Source of the DNA: Betaproteobacteria bacterium
Lineage (GTDB): Bacteria > Pseudomonadota > Gammaproteobacteria > Burkholderiales > Casimicrobiaceae
Reading direction: 5' to 3'
Length of the DNA stretch: 64,000 nucleotides
Assembly: GCA_016720425.1 (NCBI GenBank)
Contig: JADKKQ010000001.1
Span: forward strand, 682,001-746,000
Made by a program: the position numbers and the translations under genes. Positions 26,798 to 35,698 of this stretch are shown one piece after another. The notes beneath the pieces are model-generated. The model did not search any database, had not been told where the DNA came from, and worked only from the letters and a program-made list of their open reading frames with translations. Numbering within the stretch: the first letter of the stretch is position 1; the number at the start of each line of letters is the position of its first letter.

Positions 26798-27736
26798 ATG
26801 GTTTCTGCCCTCACGCCGCGGCGGCTGGTCATCGCGACGCGCGAATCGGCGCTGGCCCTGTGGCAGGCGCGGCACGTTCGCGATCGCCTCGCGGCGTTGT
26901 ATCCGGACTGCGAGGTCGCGCTGCTGGGGCTCACCACGCAGGGCGACCGCATCCTCGATCAGCCGCTGGCCGCGATCGGCGGCAAGGGCCTGTTCATCAA
27001 GGAGCTCGAGGCGGCGATGGCCGAGGGGCGGGCCGATCTCGCCGTCCACTCGCTGAAGGACGTGCCGATGGACCTGCCCGCCGGGTTCACGCTGGCGGCG
27101 ATCACCGCGCGCGAGGATCCGCGCGACGCCTTCGTCTCCGTCCATTACCTCGACCTGGCGCAACTGCCGGGCGGCGCGCGCGTCGGCACCTCCAGCCTGC
27201 GGCGCGAGGCGCAGCTGCGCGAGCGCGATCCGCTGCTGCAGATCGAGCCGCTGCGCGGCAACGTCAACACCCGGCTGCGCAAGCTCGACGAGGGGCAGTA
27301 CGACGCGATCGTCCTCGCCGCCGCAGGCCTGAAGCGACTGGGCTTCGGCGCGCGCATCGCGGCGCTGCTCGACCCCGAGGAAAGCCTGCCCGCCGTCGGG
27401 CAGGGTGCGCTGGCGCTGGAGTGCCGCAGCGACCGCCCCGACGTGGTCGCGGCCCTCGCTCCGCTGGTCGACGTCGAGACCACGCGGGCGGTCACCGCCG
27501 AGCGCGCGTTTTCGCGCGCCCTCGCCGGCAGCTGCCACACGCCGCTCGCCGCGCACGCGGTGTCGCGGCACGGCGAGCTGTGGCTGCGCGGATTGCTGGC
27601 GAGCCGAGACGGCAGGGAGGTGATGCGCGGCGACCGGAGCGCGCCGGTCGCCGGCGTCGATGCCGCCGAGGCGCTGGGCCTCGCGCTGGCGGACGAGTTC
27701 CTCGCCCGCGGCGCCGGCCGGCTCTGCGGGCTCTGA
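26798..27736 (+). CDS. hemC: Hydroxymethylbilane synthase (porphobilinogen deaminase)
   Basis: Joins four porphobilinogens to hydroxymethylbilane in heme synthesis. A 312-residue protein with RLVIATRESALALWQARHV, GKGLFIKELEAAM, DLAVHSLKDVPMDLP and GTSSLRREAQL. The dipyrromethane-cofactor Cys is in GSCHTPLAAHA (C246). The ATG at 26798 gives the standard N-terminus; an in-frame ATG 31 codons upstream adds an Arg-rich tail without family character. It is seven bases before hemD and divergent from the DenD-like gene across a 207-base gap in which no other gene is seen. Confidence 0.95.
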   Translation: MVSALTPRRLVIATRESALALWQARHVRDRLAALYPDCEVALLGLTTQGDRILDQPLAAIGGKGLFIKELEAAMAEGRADLAVHSLKDVPMDLPAGFTLAAITAREDPRDAFVSVHYLDLAQLPGGARVGTSSLRREAQLRERDPLLQIEPLRGNVNTRLRKLDEGQYDAIVLAAAGLKRLGFGARIAALLDPEESLPAVGQGALALECRSDRPDVVAALAPLVDVETTRAVTAERAFSRALAGSCHTPLAAHAVSRHGELWLRGLLASRDGREVMRGDRSAPVAGVDAAEALGLALADEFLARGAGRLCGL

Positions 27737-27743
27737 ACGGCCG

Positions 27744-28541
27744 ATGGTGCACGCGCTCGACCGGGCACCGGTTCCCGCGGGCGTGCTGGCCGGACAGGGC
27801 GTCCTGGTCACGCGACCCGCGCGCCAGGCCGGGCCGTTCGCGCAGAAGCTCGCCGCGCTCGGTGCCACGCCGGTGATCTTCCCGGCGATCGCGATCCTGC
27901 CGCCCGCCGATCCCGCCGCGCTGGCGCGCGTGCACGCGGCGCTCGAGCGCTACGACTTCGCGGTGTTCGTCTCCGCCAACGCGGCCGAGTTCGGCGCCCC
28001 CCCGGCAGGCGCCTGGCCGGCGCACCTCGTCGCGCTCGCGCCCGGGCCCGGGACGGCCGAGGCGCTGGCCGCGCTGGGCATCGCCGACACCCGGGTCCCG
28101 GCGACCACGTTCGACAGCGAGGGGCTGCTGGCCCTGCCTCTGTTGGCGGATCTGCGCGGCAAGCGCATCGTGATCTTCCGCGGCGACGGCGGCCGCGAGC
28201 ACCTCGCCGACACGCTGCGCGCGCGCGGCGGCGAAGTCGACCACGTCGCCTGCTACCGTCGCGCGCCGCCGGCGGACGTCGCCGGTCTCGACGCCGCGTT
28301 CGAGGAAGGGCGGATCACCGCGGTCACCGTCACCGCCAGCGAAGGGCTCGGCAACCTGTGGTCGCGCATCGCCGAGGGCACGCGCGCAAGCTGGCGCGGC
28401 TGTCCCACGTTCGTTCCCCATCCGCGGATCGCGACGCAGGCGCGCAGTCTCGGGCTGAAGGTCGTCGAAACCGCCGGCGGCGACGCCGGGATCATCGCCG
28501 GATTGCTGGACTGGGTGCGCGCCGGCGGGCCGAAGGAGTGA
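27744..28541 (+). CDS. hemD: Uroporphyrinogen-III synthase
   Basis: Closes and inverts ring D of hydroxymethylbilane to uroporphyrinogen III. A 265-residue protein of low-conservation family: GVLVTRPARQAGPFAQKLAALG near the start, VFVSANAAEFG (typical TSxNA-like motif), ALAPGPGTAEALAALGI, GKRIVIFRGDGGREHLADTL, and VTVTASEGLGNL (the T/S-S-E segment). Context directly after hemC supports the call. The start at 27744 lies seven bases after the hemC stop. Confidence 0.92.
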   Translation: MVHALDRAPVPAGVLAGQGVLVTRPARQAGPFAQKLAALGATPVIFPAIAILPPADPAALARVHAALERYDFAVFVSANAAEFGAPPAGAWPAHLVALAPGPGTAEALAALGIADTRVPATTFDSEGLLALPLLADLRGKRIVIFRGDGGREHLADTLRARGGEVDHVACYRRAPPADVAGLDAAFEEGRITAVTVTASEGLGNLWSRIAEGTRASWRGCPTFVPHPRIATQARSLGLKVVETAGGDAGIIAGLLDWVRAGGPKE

Positions 28542-28545
28542 ACGC

Positions 28546-29493
28546 ATGACCCCCGAACTCCTGATCACCGCGCGGCTGCCGCCGTTTCTCTTCGAGCCGC
28601 TGCGCGCGCGCTATGCCTGCCACGACCATTTCCAGGCGACCGACCAGCCCGCGCTGCTCGCCACGGCGGGGCCGCGCGTCCGCGGGCTCGTCCAGGGCGG
28701 CGGCACGGTGACGCCGACGGTGCTGCTCGACCAGCTGCCGCAGCTCGAGATCATCTCGGTCTTCGGCGTGGGCTACGACGGCGTCCCGGTCGACTACTGC
28801 CGGACGCGCGGCATCCTGGTCACCCACACCCCCGACGTCCTCACCGACGACGTCGCCGACCTCGCCACCGCGCTGGTGCTGATGACCGCGCGCGGACTGG
28901 TCGCCGCCGAGCGCTTCGTGCGCAGCGGCGAGTGGTCGCGCGGCGGGCCGCCGCTGACGAACCGGCTGGGCGGCAAGACCGCGGGCATCCTCGGTCTCGG
29001 CCGCATCGGCAAGGCGATCGGGCGCCGCCTCGAGGCGCTGGGGATGCGCGTCGCCTACACGGGCCGCAAGCCGCAGGCGGACGTCGCGTGGCGGTACGTG
29101 CCCACGCTCGCGGCGCTCGCCGCGGACGCCGACTTCCTGGTCGTTGCCTGTCCGGGCGGGGCCGCCACGCACCACCTCGTCGACGCCGGCGTGCTGGCGG
29201 CGCTGGGCGCGAAGGGCACGCTGATCAACATCGCGCGCGGCACGATCGTCGACGAGCCGGCGCTGGTCGACGCGCTGCAGCGGGGCGTGATCCGCGGCGC
29301 CGGGCTCGACGTCTTCGCCGACGAGCCGAACGTGCCGCCGCCGCTGCTGGCGATGGACAACGTCGTCCTGCTGCCGCACGTGGGCAGCGCCACGCGGGAG
29401 ACGCGGCAGGCGATGGCCGACCTGTGCCGCGCCAACCTCGACGCCTGGTTTGCCGGCCAGCCGGTTCCGGCGCGGATTCCCGAGCTCGCCTGA
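28546..29493 (+). CDS. 2-hydroxyacid dehydrogenase, GhrB/hydroxypyruvate-reductase-like
   Basis: A 315-residue NAD(P)-dependent D-isomer dehydrogenase: FGVGYDGVPVDYCRTRGI, cofactor motif GILGLGRIGKAIGRRLEALG near residues 148-167, catalytic Arg in NIARGTIVDEPALVDAL, Glu in ADEPNVPPPLL, His in LLPHVGSATRE. Probable role: reduction of glyoxylate, hydroxypyruvate or a keto-aldonate. It starts four bases after hemD and is likely co-transcribed, an odd placement because hemX usually follows hemD in this group of bacteria. It is convergent with the EamA transporter gene. Confidence 0.88.
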   Translation: MTPELLITARLPPFLFEPLRARYACHDHFQATDQPALLATAGPRVRGLVQGGGTVTPTVLLDQLPQLEIISVFGVGYDGVPVDYCRTRGILVTHTPDVLTDDVADLATALVLMTARGLVAAERFVRSGEWSRGGPPLTNRLGGKTAGILGLGRIGKAIGRRLEALGMRVAYTGRKPQADVAWRYVPTLAALAADADFLVVACPGGAATHHLVDAGVLAALGAKGTLINIARGTIVDEPALVDALQRGVIRGAGLDVFADEPNVPPPLLAMDNVVLLPHVGSATRETRQAMADLCRANLDAWFAGQPVPARIPELA

Positions 29494-29512
29494 CGCTCGC
29501 GGCGCGCGGCGA

Positions 29513-30433
29513 TCAGCGGCGCAACGGCGGCGCGGGCTTGCCCGGCCACAGCACGGCCGCCATCGCCGCCAGCACCAGGACCAGCGCCGTCCACTCGCCC
29601 GGACCCGGTCGCTCCCCCAGCGTCAGCATGCCCGCGAACACGCCGACGATGGGCACCGGCAGCGAGGCCATCGACGACACCGCGATCGGCAGCGTGCGCA
29701 CCAGCGTGAACCACGCCCAATGCGCCAGCGTCCCGGCGAGGAAGATGTTGTAGAGGATCGCGAACCACGCCCGCGCCGAGAGCTCGGGCAGCGGACCGGG
29801 GGCGAACACCGGGGCCAGCACGGCGATGGGGATCCAGCCCAGCAGCATCATCCAGCCCGACAGCGCGGTCGTCGGCAGCGCGAGTTTCCACTTGCGCAGC
29901 AGCACGGCGCCGAAGGCCCAGCACAGCGCCGCGCCGAGGATGAACAGCGTGGCGGTCGGCGCGCGCTGCAGATGGCGCACGTCGTCGCCGAGGAGCACGG
30001 CCATGCCGACCATGCCGAGCACCAGCCCGGCGATCTTGCGCCGGTCCAGCGGCTCGTGCAGCAGCACCAGCGAGAACAGCACGCTCCAGATCGGCATCGT
30101 GTAGGCGATGATCGCGCTGCGTCCGGCGGGCAGCTGCTCGACCCCGAACAGCACCAGCGCATTCCAGCCGCCGATGTTGAACAGCGCCAGCAGCGCGACG
30201 CGCAGGCGCAGTCCGCGCGGGATGCCGATCGCCTCGCCGGAGAGCTTGGCCACCAGCAGCAACCCGAGCGCGGCGAACGGCAAGGTCAGCGCGCGGAAGG
30301 TGAGCGGGGGAAGCTCGCTCACCCCGATCTTCAGCACCGGCCAGTTGCAGCCCCAGACCAGCGCGAGGACCGCGACGGGCAGCAGCGCACCGCCGGTGAG
30401 CGCCTGCGCGGGCGCTCCGGGGACCGCGCTCAC
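29513..30433 (-). CDS. EamA/DMT-family transporter
   Basis: A 306-residue membrane protein with ten hydrophobic segments and the duplicated EamA domain. The first repeat begins LLPVAVLALVWGCNWPVLKI, and the second begins LFILGAALCWAFGAVLLRKW. The helix-ending signature FSLVLLHEPLDRRKIAGLVL, with its conserved E-P, is repeated as GMLTLGERPGPGEWTALVLV. A metabolite exporter is typical; the substrate is unknown. The GTG start at 30433 overlaps the stop of the upstream helix-hairpin-helix gene as GTGA, indicating coupling. Confidence 0.88.
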   Translation of the reverse strand: MSAVPGAPAQALTGGALLPVAVLALVWGCNWPVLKIGVSELPPLTFRALTLPFAALGLLLVAKLSGEAIGIPRGLRLRVALLALFNIGGWNALVLFGVEQLPAGRSAIIAYTMPIWSVLFSLVLLHEPLDRRKIAGLVLGMVGMAVLLGDDVRHLQRAPTATLFILGAALCWAFGAVLLRKWKLALPTTALSGWMMLLGWIPIAVLAPVFAPGPLPELSARAWFAILYNIFLAGTLAHWAWFTLVRTLPIAVSSMASLPVPIVGVFAGMLTLGERPGPGEWTALVLVLAAMAAVLWPGKPAPPLRR

Positions 30434-31167
30434 CAGCGCGCTCCGCCCTCGATCGTCTCGCCGTACTTGCTCTGGTGCAGCGCGCGCGCCTGCGTCACCC
30501 ACCCGTCGCGCCGGATGCGCCCCGGGAATTCGGCGAGGCGGGCGTCGAACTCGTCGATGTCGCGCTCCGACCAGCGCGCGATCTGGCGGTAGCTGGTGAT
30601 GCCGAGCTGATGCAGCAGCCGTTCGAGCACCGGGCCGACGCCGACGACGAGCTTGAGATCGTCGGGCGCCGCCGTGCCGAACAGCACCGGGGGGGCGTTG
30701 TTCTCGATGTCGACGACCAGCTGCCGGTACCGCGCGGTGTCGGCACGCGACTGCGCGAGCGCGTCGAACAGGCGCCGCCGGTCCTGCGCGAAGGCGGCGA
30801 GCTGCACCAGCGCGGCGTCGCGGTCGCGCACCGCCTGCCGCAGCGCTGCCGCCTCGCCCTCGTAGCCGCGGACGAGCCGGGCGTGCTCGGTGCAGGCCGG
30901 CGCACCGACCGCCTCGCCGGCACTGGCTTCGCCGGACGGCCGGGGGGCGCCGGGCGCGGAGCGGTCGGGAGGCGGCGCGGCGGCGGCCGGTGCCGGGAGG
31001 CTCGGGCCGGCGGCCGCGGGCGGGTTTGCCGGCGGCCGAGCGCCCAGCCCAGCGCGAGCAGCGCGGCGGCACCGAGCAGGAGGAGGAGCAGGTTCACGGG
31101 CGGGGACCGGCAAGCGGAACGAGGGCGGCGGCACGCGACGCGCATCGATCCGGTGATCGCGCCGCAC
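30430..31167 (-). CDS. Helix-hairpin-helix domain protein with probable frameshifted N-terminal membrane anchor
   Basis: The well-supported part is the C-terminal half: a coiled-coil-like stretch (ALRQAVRDRDAALVQLAAFA) and a helix-hairpin-helix module (DDLKLVVGVGPVLERLLHQL, GITSYRQIARWSERDIDEFD, GRIRRDGW). These modules occur in membrane proteins and fused to respiratory or ribosomal subunits. The first about 70 residues of this frame are Pro/Arg-rich and odd. The neighbouring frame holds a GTG at 31097 and a perfect membrane helix NLLLLLLGAAALLALGWALG, so the real protein probably starts there and shifts frame around 31035-31055. A sequencing error or real frameshift could explain it. Confidence 0.65.
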   Translation of the reverse strand: MRRDHRIDARRVPPPSFRLPVPAREPAPPPARCRRAARAGLGARPPANPPAAAGPSLPAPAAAAPPPDRSAPGAPRPSGEASAGEAVGAPACTEHARLVRGYEGEAAALRQAVRDRDAALVQLAAFAQDRRRLFDALAQSRADTARYRQLVVDIENNAPPVLFGTAAPDDLKLVVGVGPVLERLLHQLGITSYRQIARWSERDIDEFDARLAEFPGRIRRDGWVTQARALHQSKYGETIEGGARW

Positions 31168-31301
31168 CAGTCGTGATTGTAGTCGACGTCCCGCGACCGG
31201 CCAAACGGCGCCGCTGCGGGGGCGCCGCAGTCGTGGGGCTCGCCCCGCGCGCGAACGGTGCCGGACTCCGCTGCTGCTAGAATCATCGGTTCCCTTCCCT
31301 G

Positions 31302-32411
31302 ATGGTCGCCATGGTCGATTCCGAGACGCCTTCCGACGTCGCCGCGGGCCCGGATCCGCAACCCGGCGCGGCGCGGCCGCGGTCCCCCGACCGCCAGCCG
31401 CCGGCGCGGCCGGTGTCGCGCGGGCTGCTCGCGATCGTCGTCGCCGCGATCGCCGTGGCCGTGGCCGCCGTGTGGATGGACGGCCAGCGCCGCGAGAGCG
31501 GCCTGCGCGGCGAGGTCGCGCAGCGGCTGGCCGCGGTCGAGGCCGCCGGCATCGCCCTCGGCCGCGTGCAGGGCGAGCAGGTGACCGACCTGCGCGACGC
31601 GCAGGCGAAGATCACGCTGCTGGAGGAGCGCCTGGCCGAGTCGCAGACGCAGCAGGCGGCGCTGGAGGCGCTCTACCGCGACCTCGCGCCGTCGCGCGAC
31701 GAGATCGCGCTGTCCGAGATCGAGCAGGTCCTGCTGCTGGCCAGCCAGCAGCTGCAGCTGGCCGGCAACGTGCCGTCGGCGCTGGCGGCGCTGCAGCTCG
31801 CCGACGCCAAGCTGCAGCGCCTCGACCGGCCGCAGTCGGTCACGCTGCGGCGCGCGCTCGGACGCGACATCGATGCGCTGAAGGCGACGCCCTATGTCGA
31901 CGTCGCGGGCCTGTCGCTGAAGCTCGACCAGGCGATCGCGTCGGTGGACACGCTGACGCTGGCGCGCGACGAGCGCATCCCGCCGCCGGTGCCGGAGCCG
32001 AGCGCCGACGCCGAGCTGCCGCTGTGGCGACGACTGCTGCGCGACGCCTGGGCCGACCTGCGGCAATTGGTCCGGATCGAGGTGGCCGATCGGCCGATGG
32101 CGCCGCTGGTGCCCCCGACGCAGAGCTACTTCCTGCGCGAGAACCTCCGGCTCAGGCTGCTCTCGGCGCGCATCGCGCTGCTGAACCGCGACGAGGCGAG
32201 CTTTCGCGCCGACCTCGCCGCCGCGGACTCGTGGGTCAGGCAGTACTTCGACCTGCGGACCAAGCCCGTGCAGACGCTGCAGGCGACGCTGAAGCAGGCG
32301 GCCGCGGCGCCCACGCCCGGCAGCGTGCCGGATCTCTCGCGCAGCCTCGAGGCGCTGCGCGCGCTGAAGCTCGCGCAGGAACGCGCGGCGGGCCGCGCCG
32401 CGGCGAAGTAG
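31302..32411 (+). CDS. hemX: HemX, uroporphyrinogen-III C-methyltransferase-like membrane protein
   Basis: A 369-residue protein. A Pro-rich cytoplasmic start is followed by one membrane helix (GLLAIVVAAIAVAVAAVWM, about residues 41-59), a coiled coil, and a conserved helical domain (SEIEQVLLLASQQLQLAGNV and PLWRRLLRDAWADLRQLVRI). This is HemX as found beside hemCD and hemY in beta- and gammaproteobacteria; despite the common name it lacks methyltransferase motifs. A TAGAAT -10-like box lies at 31278-31283, so it may have its own promoter here now that it is separated from hemD. A second ATG at 31311 is possible. Confidence 0.9.
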   Translation: MVAMVDSETPSDVAAGPDPQPGAARPRSPDRQPPARPVSRGLLAIVVAAIAVAVAAVWMDGQRRESGLRGEVAQRLAAVEAAGIALGRVQGEQVTDLRDAQAKITLLEERLAESQTQQAALEALYRDLAPSRDEIALSEIEQVLLLASQQLQLAGNVPSALAALQLADAKLQRLDRPQSVTLRRALGRDIDALKATPYVDVAGLSLKLDQAIASVDTLTLARDERIPPPVPEPSADAELPLWRRLLRDAWADLRQLVRIEVADRPMAPLVPPTQSYFLRENLRLRLLSARIALLNRDEASFRADLAAADSWVRQYFDLRTKPVQTLQATLKQAAAAPTPGSVPDLSRSLEALRALKLAQERAAGRAAAK

Positions 32412-32421
32412 CGCCCTCGCC

Positions 32422-33618
32422 GTGCGCATCCTGTTCTGGTTCCTGCTGCTCGCGGCCGCTGCGGTCGGCGTCGCCCTGGCGATGAAGATCAGCACCGGCT
32501 ACGCGCTGTTCGTGGCGCCGCCGTACCGCGTCGAGGTGTCGCTCAACCTGCTGCTGGTCGCCCTGGTGGCCGGCTTCGTCGGCGCGTACGTCCTGCTGCG
32601 CATCGTCCGCCGGGCGATGGGCCTGCCCGACGAGGTTCGCGCCGCGCGCCGCCGCGCGCAGCAGGATCGCGCGCGGGCCAAGCACGACGCCGCCGTGGTC
32701 GCGCTGCTCGAGGGTCGCTACGGGCGATCGCGTAAGCTGGCCGAGGAAGCGCTGGCGATTCCGCAGTCGTCCGGGCTGGCGGCGCTGGTGGGCGCGCGCG
32801 CGGCGATGGAGACGCGCGACTTCGGTGCGGCGGCGACGCTGCTGCGGCGCGCCGATGCGCAGGTGCCCGCACTCGCGGTGCCGCGCCTCATGCTCGAGGC
32901 CGAGATCAAGCTGGCGCAGCGGCAGCCGATGGAGGCGCTGGCCGTGCTGCAGGCGCTGAAAAAGGAAGCCGGGCTGCACACCGCGGCGCTGCGGCTGGAG
33001 CTGCGCGCGCTGCAGGGCGCCGGCCGCTACGCGGAAATCCCGCCGCTGGTCGACCAGCTGATCAAGCGCAAGGCCTACGGCGCCGAGGAAGGCGCGCACG
33101 TGCGCGCCGCCGCGCACGCCGAGGAGCTCGCCGCGCGGGCGCACGATCTCACCGGCCTGCGCAGCTACTGGAACCGACTGTCCGACACCGAGCAGCGGCA
33201 GCCGCGGATCGCGCGGGCCGGGGCCCGCAGCTTCCTCGCCCTCGGCGGCGACCGCGAAGCGGCGGAGCTGCTGACGCGCAGCCTCGACCGGCACTGGGAG
33301 CCGGGACTGGTCGAGCTCTACGCGGCCTGCCGCCCGCCCGAGCCCACGCGGCAGCTGGAGCAGGCCGAGCGTTGGCTGCAGGCGCACGACCGGGACGCGA
33401 CGTTGCTGCACGCGCTGGGCACGCTGTGCCAGAGGCAGCAGCTCTGGGGGAAGGCGCAGACCTATCTCGAGGCGAGCCTGGCGCTCGAGCCGTCGCACCG
33501 CACGCATCTCGCGCTGGGCGAGCTCTTCCGGCAGCTGGGTCGCGATGCCGAGGCCAGCGCGCACCTGGCCGCGGCGCTGAAGCTCGCCGTCGCCGAACTC
33601 GACCACGCCCGCGATTGA
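32422..33618 (+). CDS. hemY: HemY, TPR-containing inner-membrane protein of heme metabolism
   Basis: A 398-residue protein with two N-terminal membrane helices (LFWFLLLAAAAVGVALAM and SLNLLLVALVAGFVGAYVLL). A TPR-rich domain follows: ALLEGRYGRSRKLAEEAL, LALEPSHRTHLALGELFRQL and others. Partner of HemX; its precise role in protoporphyrin metabolism is not settled. The GTG start at 32422 is ten bases after the hemX stop. This is not the unrelated protoporphyrinogen oxidase also called HemY in Bacillus. Confidence 0.92.
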   Translation: MRILFWFLLLAAAAVGVALAMKISTGYALFVAPPYRVEVSLNLLLVALVAGFVGAYVLLRIVRRAMGLPDEVRAARRRAQQDRARAKHDAAVVALLEGRYGRSRKLAEEALAIPQSSGLAALVGARAAMETRDFGAAATLLRRADAQVPALAVPRLMLEAEIKLAQRQPMEALAVLQALKKEAGLHTAALRLELRALQGAGRYAEIPPLVDQLIKRKAYGAEEGAHVRAAAHAEELAARAHDLTGLRSYWNRLSDTEQRQPRIARAGARSFLALGGDREAAELLTRSLDRHWEPGLVELYAACRPPEPTRQLEQAERWLQAHDRDATLLHALGTLCQRQQLWGKAQTYLEASLALEPSHRTHLALGELFRQLGRDAEASAHLAAALKLAVAELDHARD

Positions 33619-33667
33619 CGGCCGGCGTCCTTCGCCGCGCCCGGCATGGTGCGGCCGGCGCCCGGGT

Positions 33668-34705
33668 TCAGGCGCTCGTTTCGGATGCGGCGGCGAAGGT
33701 GAAGCTGTCGGCGAAGAACTCTTCCGGCGGCAGCGCGCGTTCGGCGGTGAAGCTCGCGCGCGCCGCGTCGATCATCGCCGGGGCGCCGCAGGCGTAGACC
33801 TGGTAGCCGGCGAGGCTCCCGAAATCGTCGAGCACCGCCTGGTGGACGAGCCCCGTCCGGCCCGGCCAGTCGTCGCCGGCGGCCGGCTCCGACAGCACGG
33901 GAATGAAGGTGAAGTTGCCGCTCTGCTGCTGCCAGCGGCCCGGAAGATCCGGCAGGTAGAGATCCTGCTTCGCCCGCGCGCCCCAGTACAGCACGAACGG
34001 CCGCCGGGCATCGAGCCGGTGGTGCAGCGCGTGCTCGACGATCGCCTTGATCGGCGCGAAGCCGGTGCCGCCGGCGACCAGGATCACCGGCTTGTCCGAA
34101 TCCTCGCGCAGGTAGAACGACCCCAGCGGACCTTCGAAGCGCAGGATCTCGCGGCCCTTGTACTCGGTGAAGAGCTGCGTGGTGAAGAAGCCGCCCGGAA
34201 TGTGGCGGACGTGCAGCTCGAGCAGCGTGTCGTCGTGGGGCGGCGTCGCCAGCGAGAAGCTGCGCCGGCGCCCGTCCTTCAGCAGCAGGTCAATGTACTG
34301 GCCGGCGAGATACTGGAGGCGCTCGTTCGCCGGCAGCTTGAGACGGACGATGGCGACGTCGGGGGCGGCACGCTCGATGCTCTCGATGCGGCACGGGAGG
34401 CGACGAACCTGGATGTCGCCCGCGCGCCGCACCTCCTTGACCTCGATGACCAGGTCGGTCTTCGGCCTGGCGACGCAGAACAGCGCGAGGCCCTTGCGCT
34501 TCTCGTCGTCGGTCAGCGTCGCAGCCTGGTGCGCGCCGTAATCGACCTCGCCCGACAGGATGCGGCCCTTGCAGGTCCCGCAGGCGCCGTTGCGGCAGCC
34601 GTAGGGCAGCATGAGATCGGCGGCCATCGCCGCGGTCAGCACGCTCTCGTCGTCGGCGCAGGGGTAGCTGTGGTCGCTGGGCTTTATGGTAATCTGGTGC
34701 GGCAT
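33668..34705 (-). CDS. CDP-6-deoxy-delta-3,4-glucoseen-reductase-like iron-sulfur flavoprotein
   Basis: A 345-residue reductase with an N-terminal plant-type [2Fe-2S] ferredoxin domain (C37, C42, C45 in CRNGACGTCKG and C77 in LFCVARP). A ferredoxin-NADP-reductase module follows: RRRSFSLATPPHDD for flavin, and the NAD-binding VILVAGGTGFAPIKAIVEHA. In betaproteobacteria this gene is routinely annotated as a glucoseen reductase near ubi genes, but a deoxysugar role is not supported by the neighbours. An electron-transfer partner of a hydroxylase, possibly in ubiquinone synthesis, is an inference. It is divergent from the epimerase-like gene with only 27 bases between starts. Confidence 0.88.
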   Translation of the reverse strand: MPHQITIKPSDHSYPCADDESVLTAAMAADLMLPYGCRNGACGTCKGRILSGEVDYGAHQAATLTDDEKRKGLALFCVARPKTDLVIEVKEVRRAGDIQVRRLPCRIESIERAAPDVAIVRLKLPANERLQYLAGQYIDLLLKDGRRRSFSLATPPHDDTLLELHVRHIPGGFFTTQLFTEYKGREILRFEGPLGSFYLREDSDKPVILVAGGTGFAPIKAIVEHALHHRLDARRPFVLYWGARAKQDLYLPDLPGRWQQQSGNFTFIPVLSEPAAGDDWPGRTGLVHQAVLDDFGSLAGYQVYACGAPAMIDAARASFTAERALPPEEFFADSFTFAAASETSA

Positions 34706-34732
34706 CGTCGGCAGTCAGGGTCGGACGGAGTG

Positions 34733-35686
34733 ATGACGCGCGGCGCGGCGGGCGGCACCGGCGTTCTGGATGTGGGTGAGGGCGTGATCAGGGTCTTGTT
34801 GATTGGCTGCGGCGACGTGGCGCTGCGCACCGCCGACCTGCTGCGCCCGAGGGCGCGCCTGTACGGACTGACGCGCCGCCCCGAGGACGCCACGAAGCTG
34901 CGCCAGCACGGCATCGTTCCCATCGTCGGCGACCTCGACCAGCTGTCGACGCTGCAGCGGCTGCGTCCGGCGCCGTTCGCGGTCCTGCACTTCGCGCCCC
35001 CGCCCTCCGACGGGCGCGACGATCCGCGCACCCGCAAGCTCGTCGCCGCGCTGGCGAGGGCGCGAAGCATACCACGCCGGTTCGTCTACATCTCGACCTC
35101 GGGCGTCTACGGCGACTGCGCCGGGGCGCACGTCGACGAGCGGCATCCGCGCCGCGCGCAGACACCGCGCGCGCGCCGCCGCGTGGCGGCCGAGGACCTG
35201 CTGCGCGACTGGGCGCGGCGCTACGGCGTGGCGCTGTCGATCCTGCGCGCTCCCGGCATCTACGCCCCGACCCGGCTGCCGCTCGAGCGGATCCGGCAGG
35301 GCACGCCGGTGCTGCAGCCGGACGACGACGTCTTCACCAACCACATCCACGCCGACGACCTCGCGCGGGCGACGGTGGCGGCGCTGTTCCGCGGCAGGCC
35401 GAACCGGGCCTACAACGTCACCGACGACGCCCAGATGAAGATGGGCGGCTGGTTCGATATGGTGGCCGACGCCTTCCACCTGCCGCGGCCGCCGCGGGTC
35501 TCCTGGGAAGAGGCCGAACAGCGGATCGCGCCGATGCTGCTGTCGTTCATGAGCGAATCGCGTCGGCTTTCCAACGGGCGGATGAAGGGCGAGCTCCGCG
35601 TCCGCCTGCGTTATCCGCTGCCGCAGGACCTGCTGCGCGAGGTGGCGCCGCGCGACCTCAAGAAGCAGCTTGCGCTGCCGCTCTGA
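34733..35686 (+). CDS. NAD-dependent epimerase/dehydratase-like SDR, YeeZ-like
   Basis: About 317 residues (or 300 from the GTG at 34784). The Rossmann motif is VLLIGCGDVALRTADLL, where GxGxxA replaces the usual GxxGxxG. RFVYISTSGVYGDCAG is near residue 120, and HIHADDLARATVAALF near 205. The expected catalytic YxxxK is absent; the corresponding stretch is Arg-rich (TPRARRRVAAEDLL). This matches the YeeZ group, whose function is unclear. It is followed 12 bases later by ubiA, suggesting co-transcription. Confidence 0.75.
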   Translation: MTRGAAGGTGVLDVGEGVIRVLLIGCGDVALRTADLLRPRARLYGLTRRPEDATKLRQHGIVPIVGDLDQLSTLQRLRPAPFAVLHFAPPPSDGRDDPRTRKLVAALARARSIPRRFVYISTSGVYGDCAGAHVDERHPRRAQTPRARRRVAAEDLLRDWARRYGVALSILRAPGIYAPTRLPLERIRQGTPVLQPDDDVFTNHIHADDLARATVAALFRGRPNRAYNVTDDAQMKMGGWFDMVADAFHLPRPPRVSWEEAEQRIAPMLLSFMSESRRLSNGRMKGELRVRLRYPLPQDLLREVAPRDLKKQLALPL

Positions 35687-35698
35687 CCGGGGGCGACG

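Noticed and set aside
33668..34705. Deoxysugar (ascarylose-type) biosynthesis from the glucoseen-reductase-like gene
   Set aside because: No other nucleotide-sugar genes are nearby; the name reflects family resemblance only.
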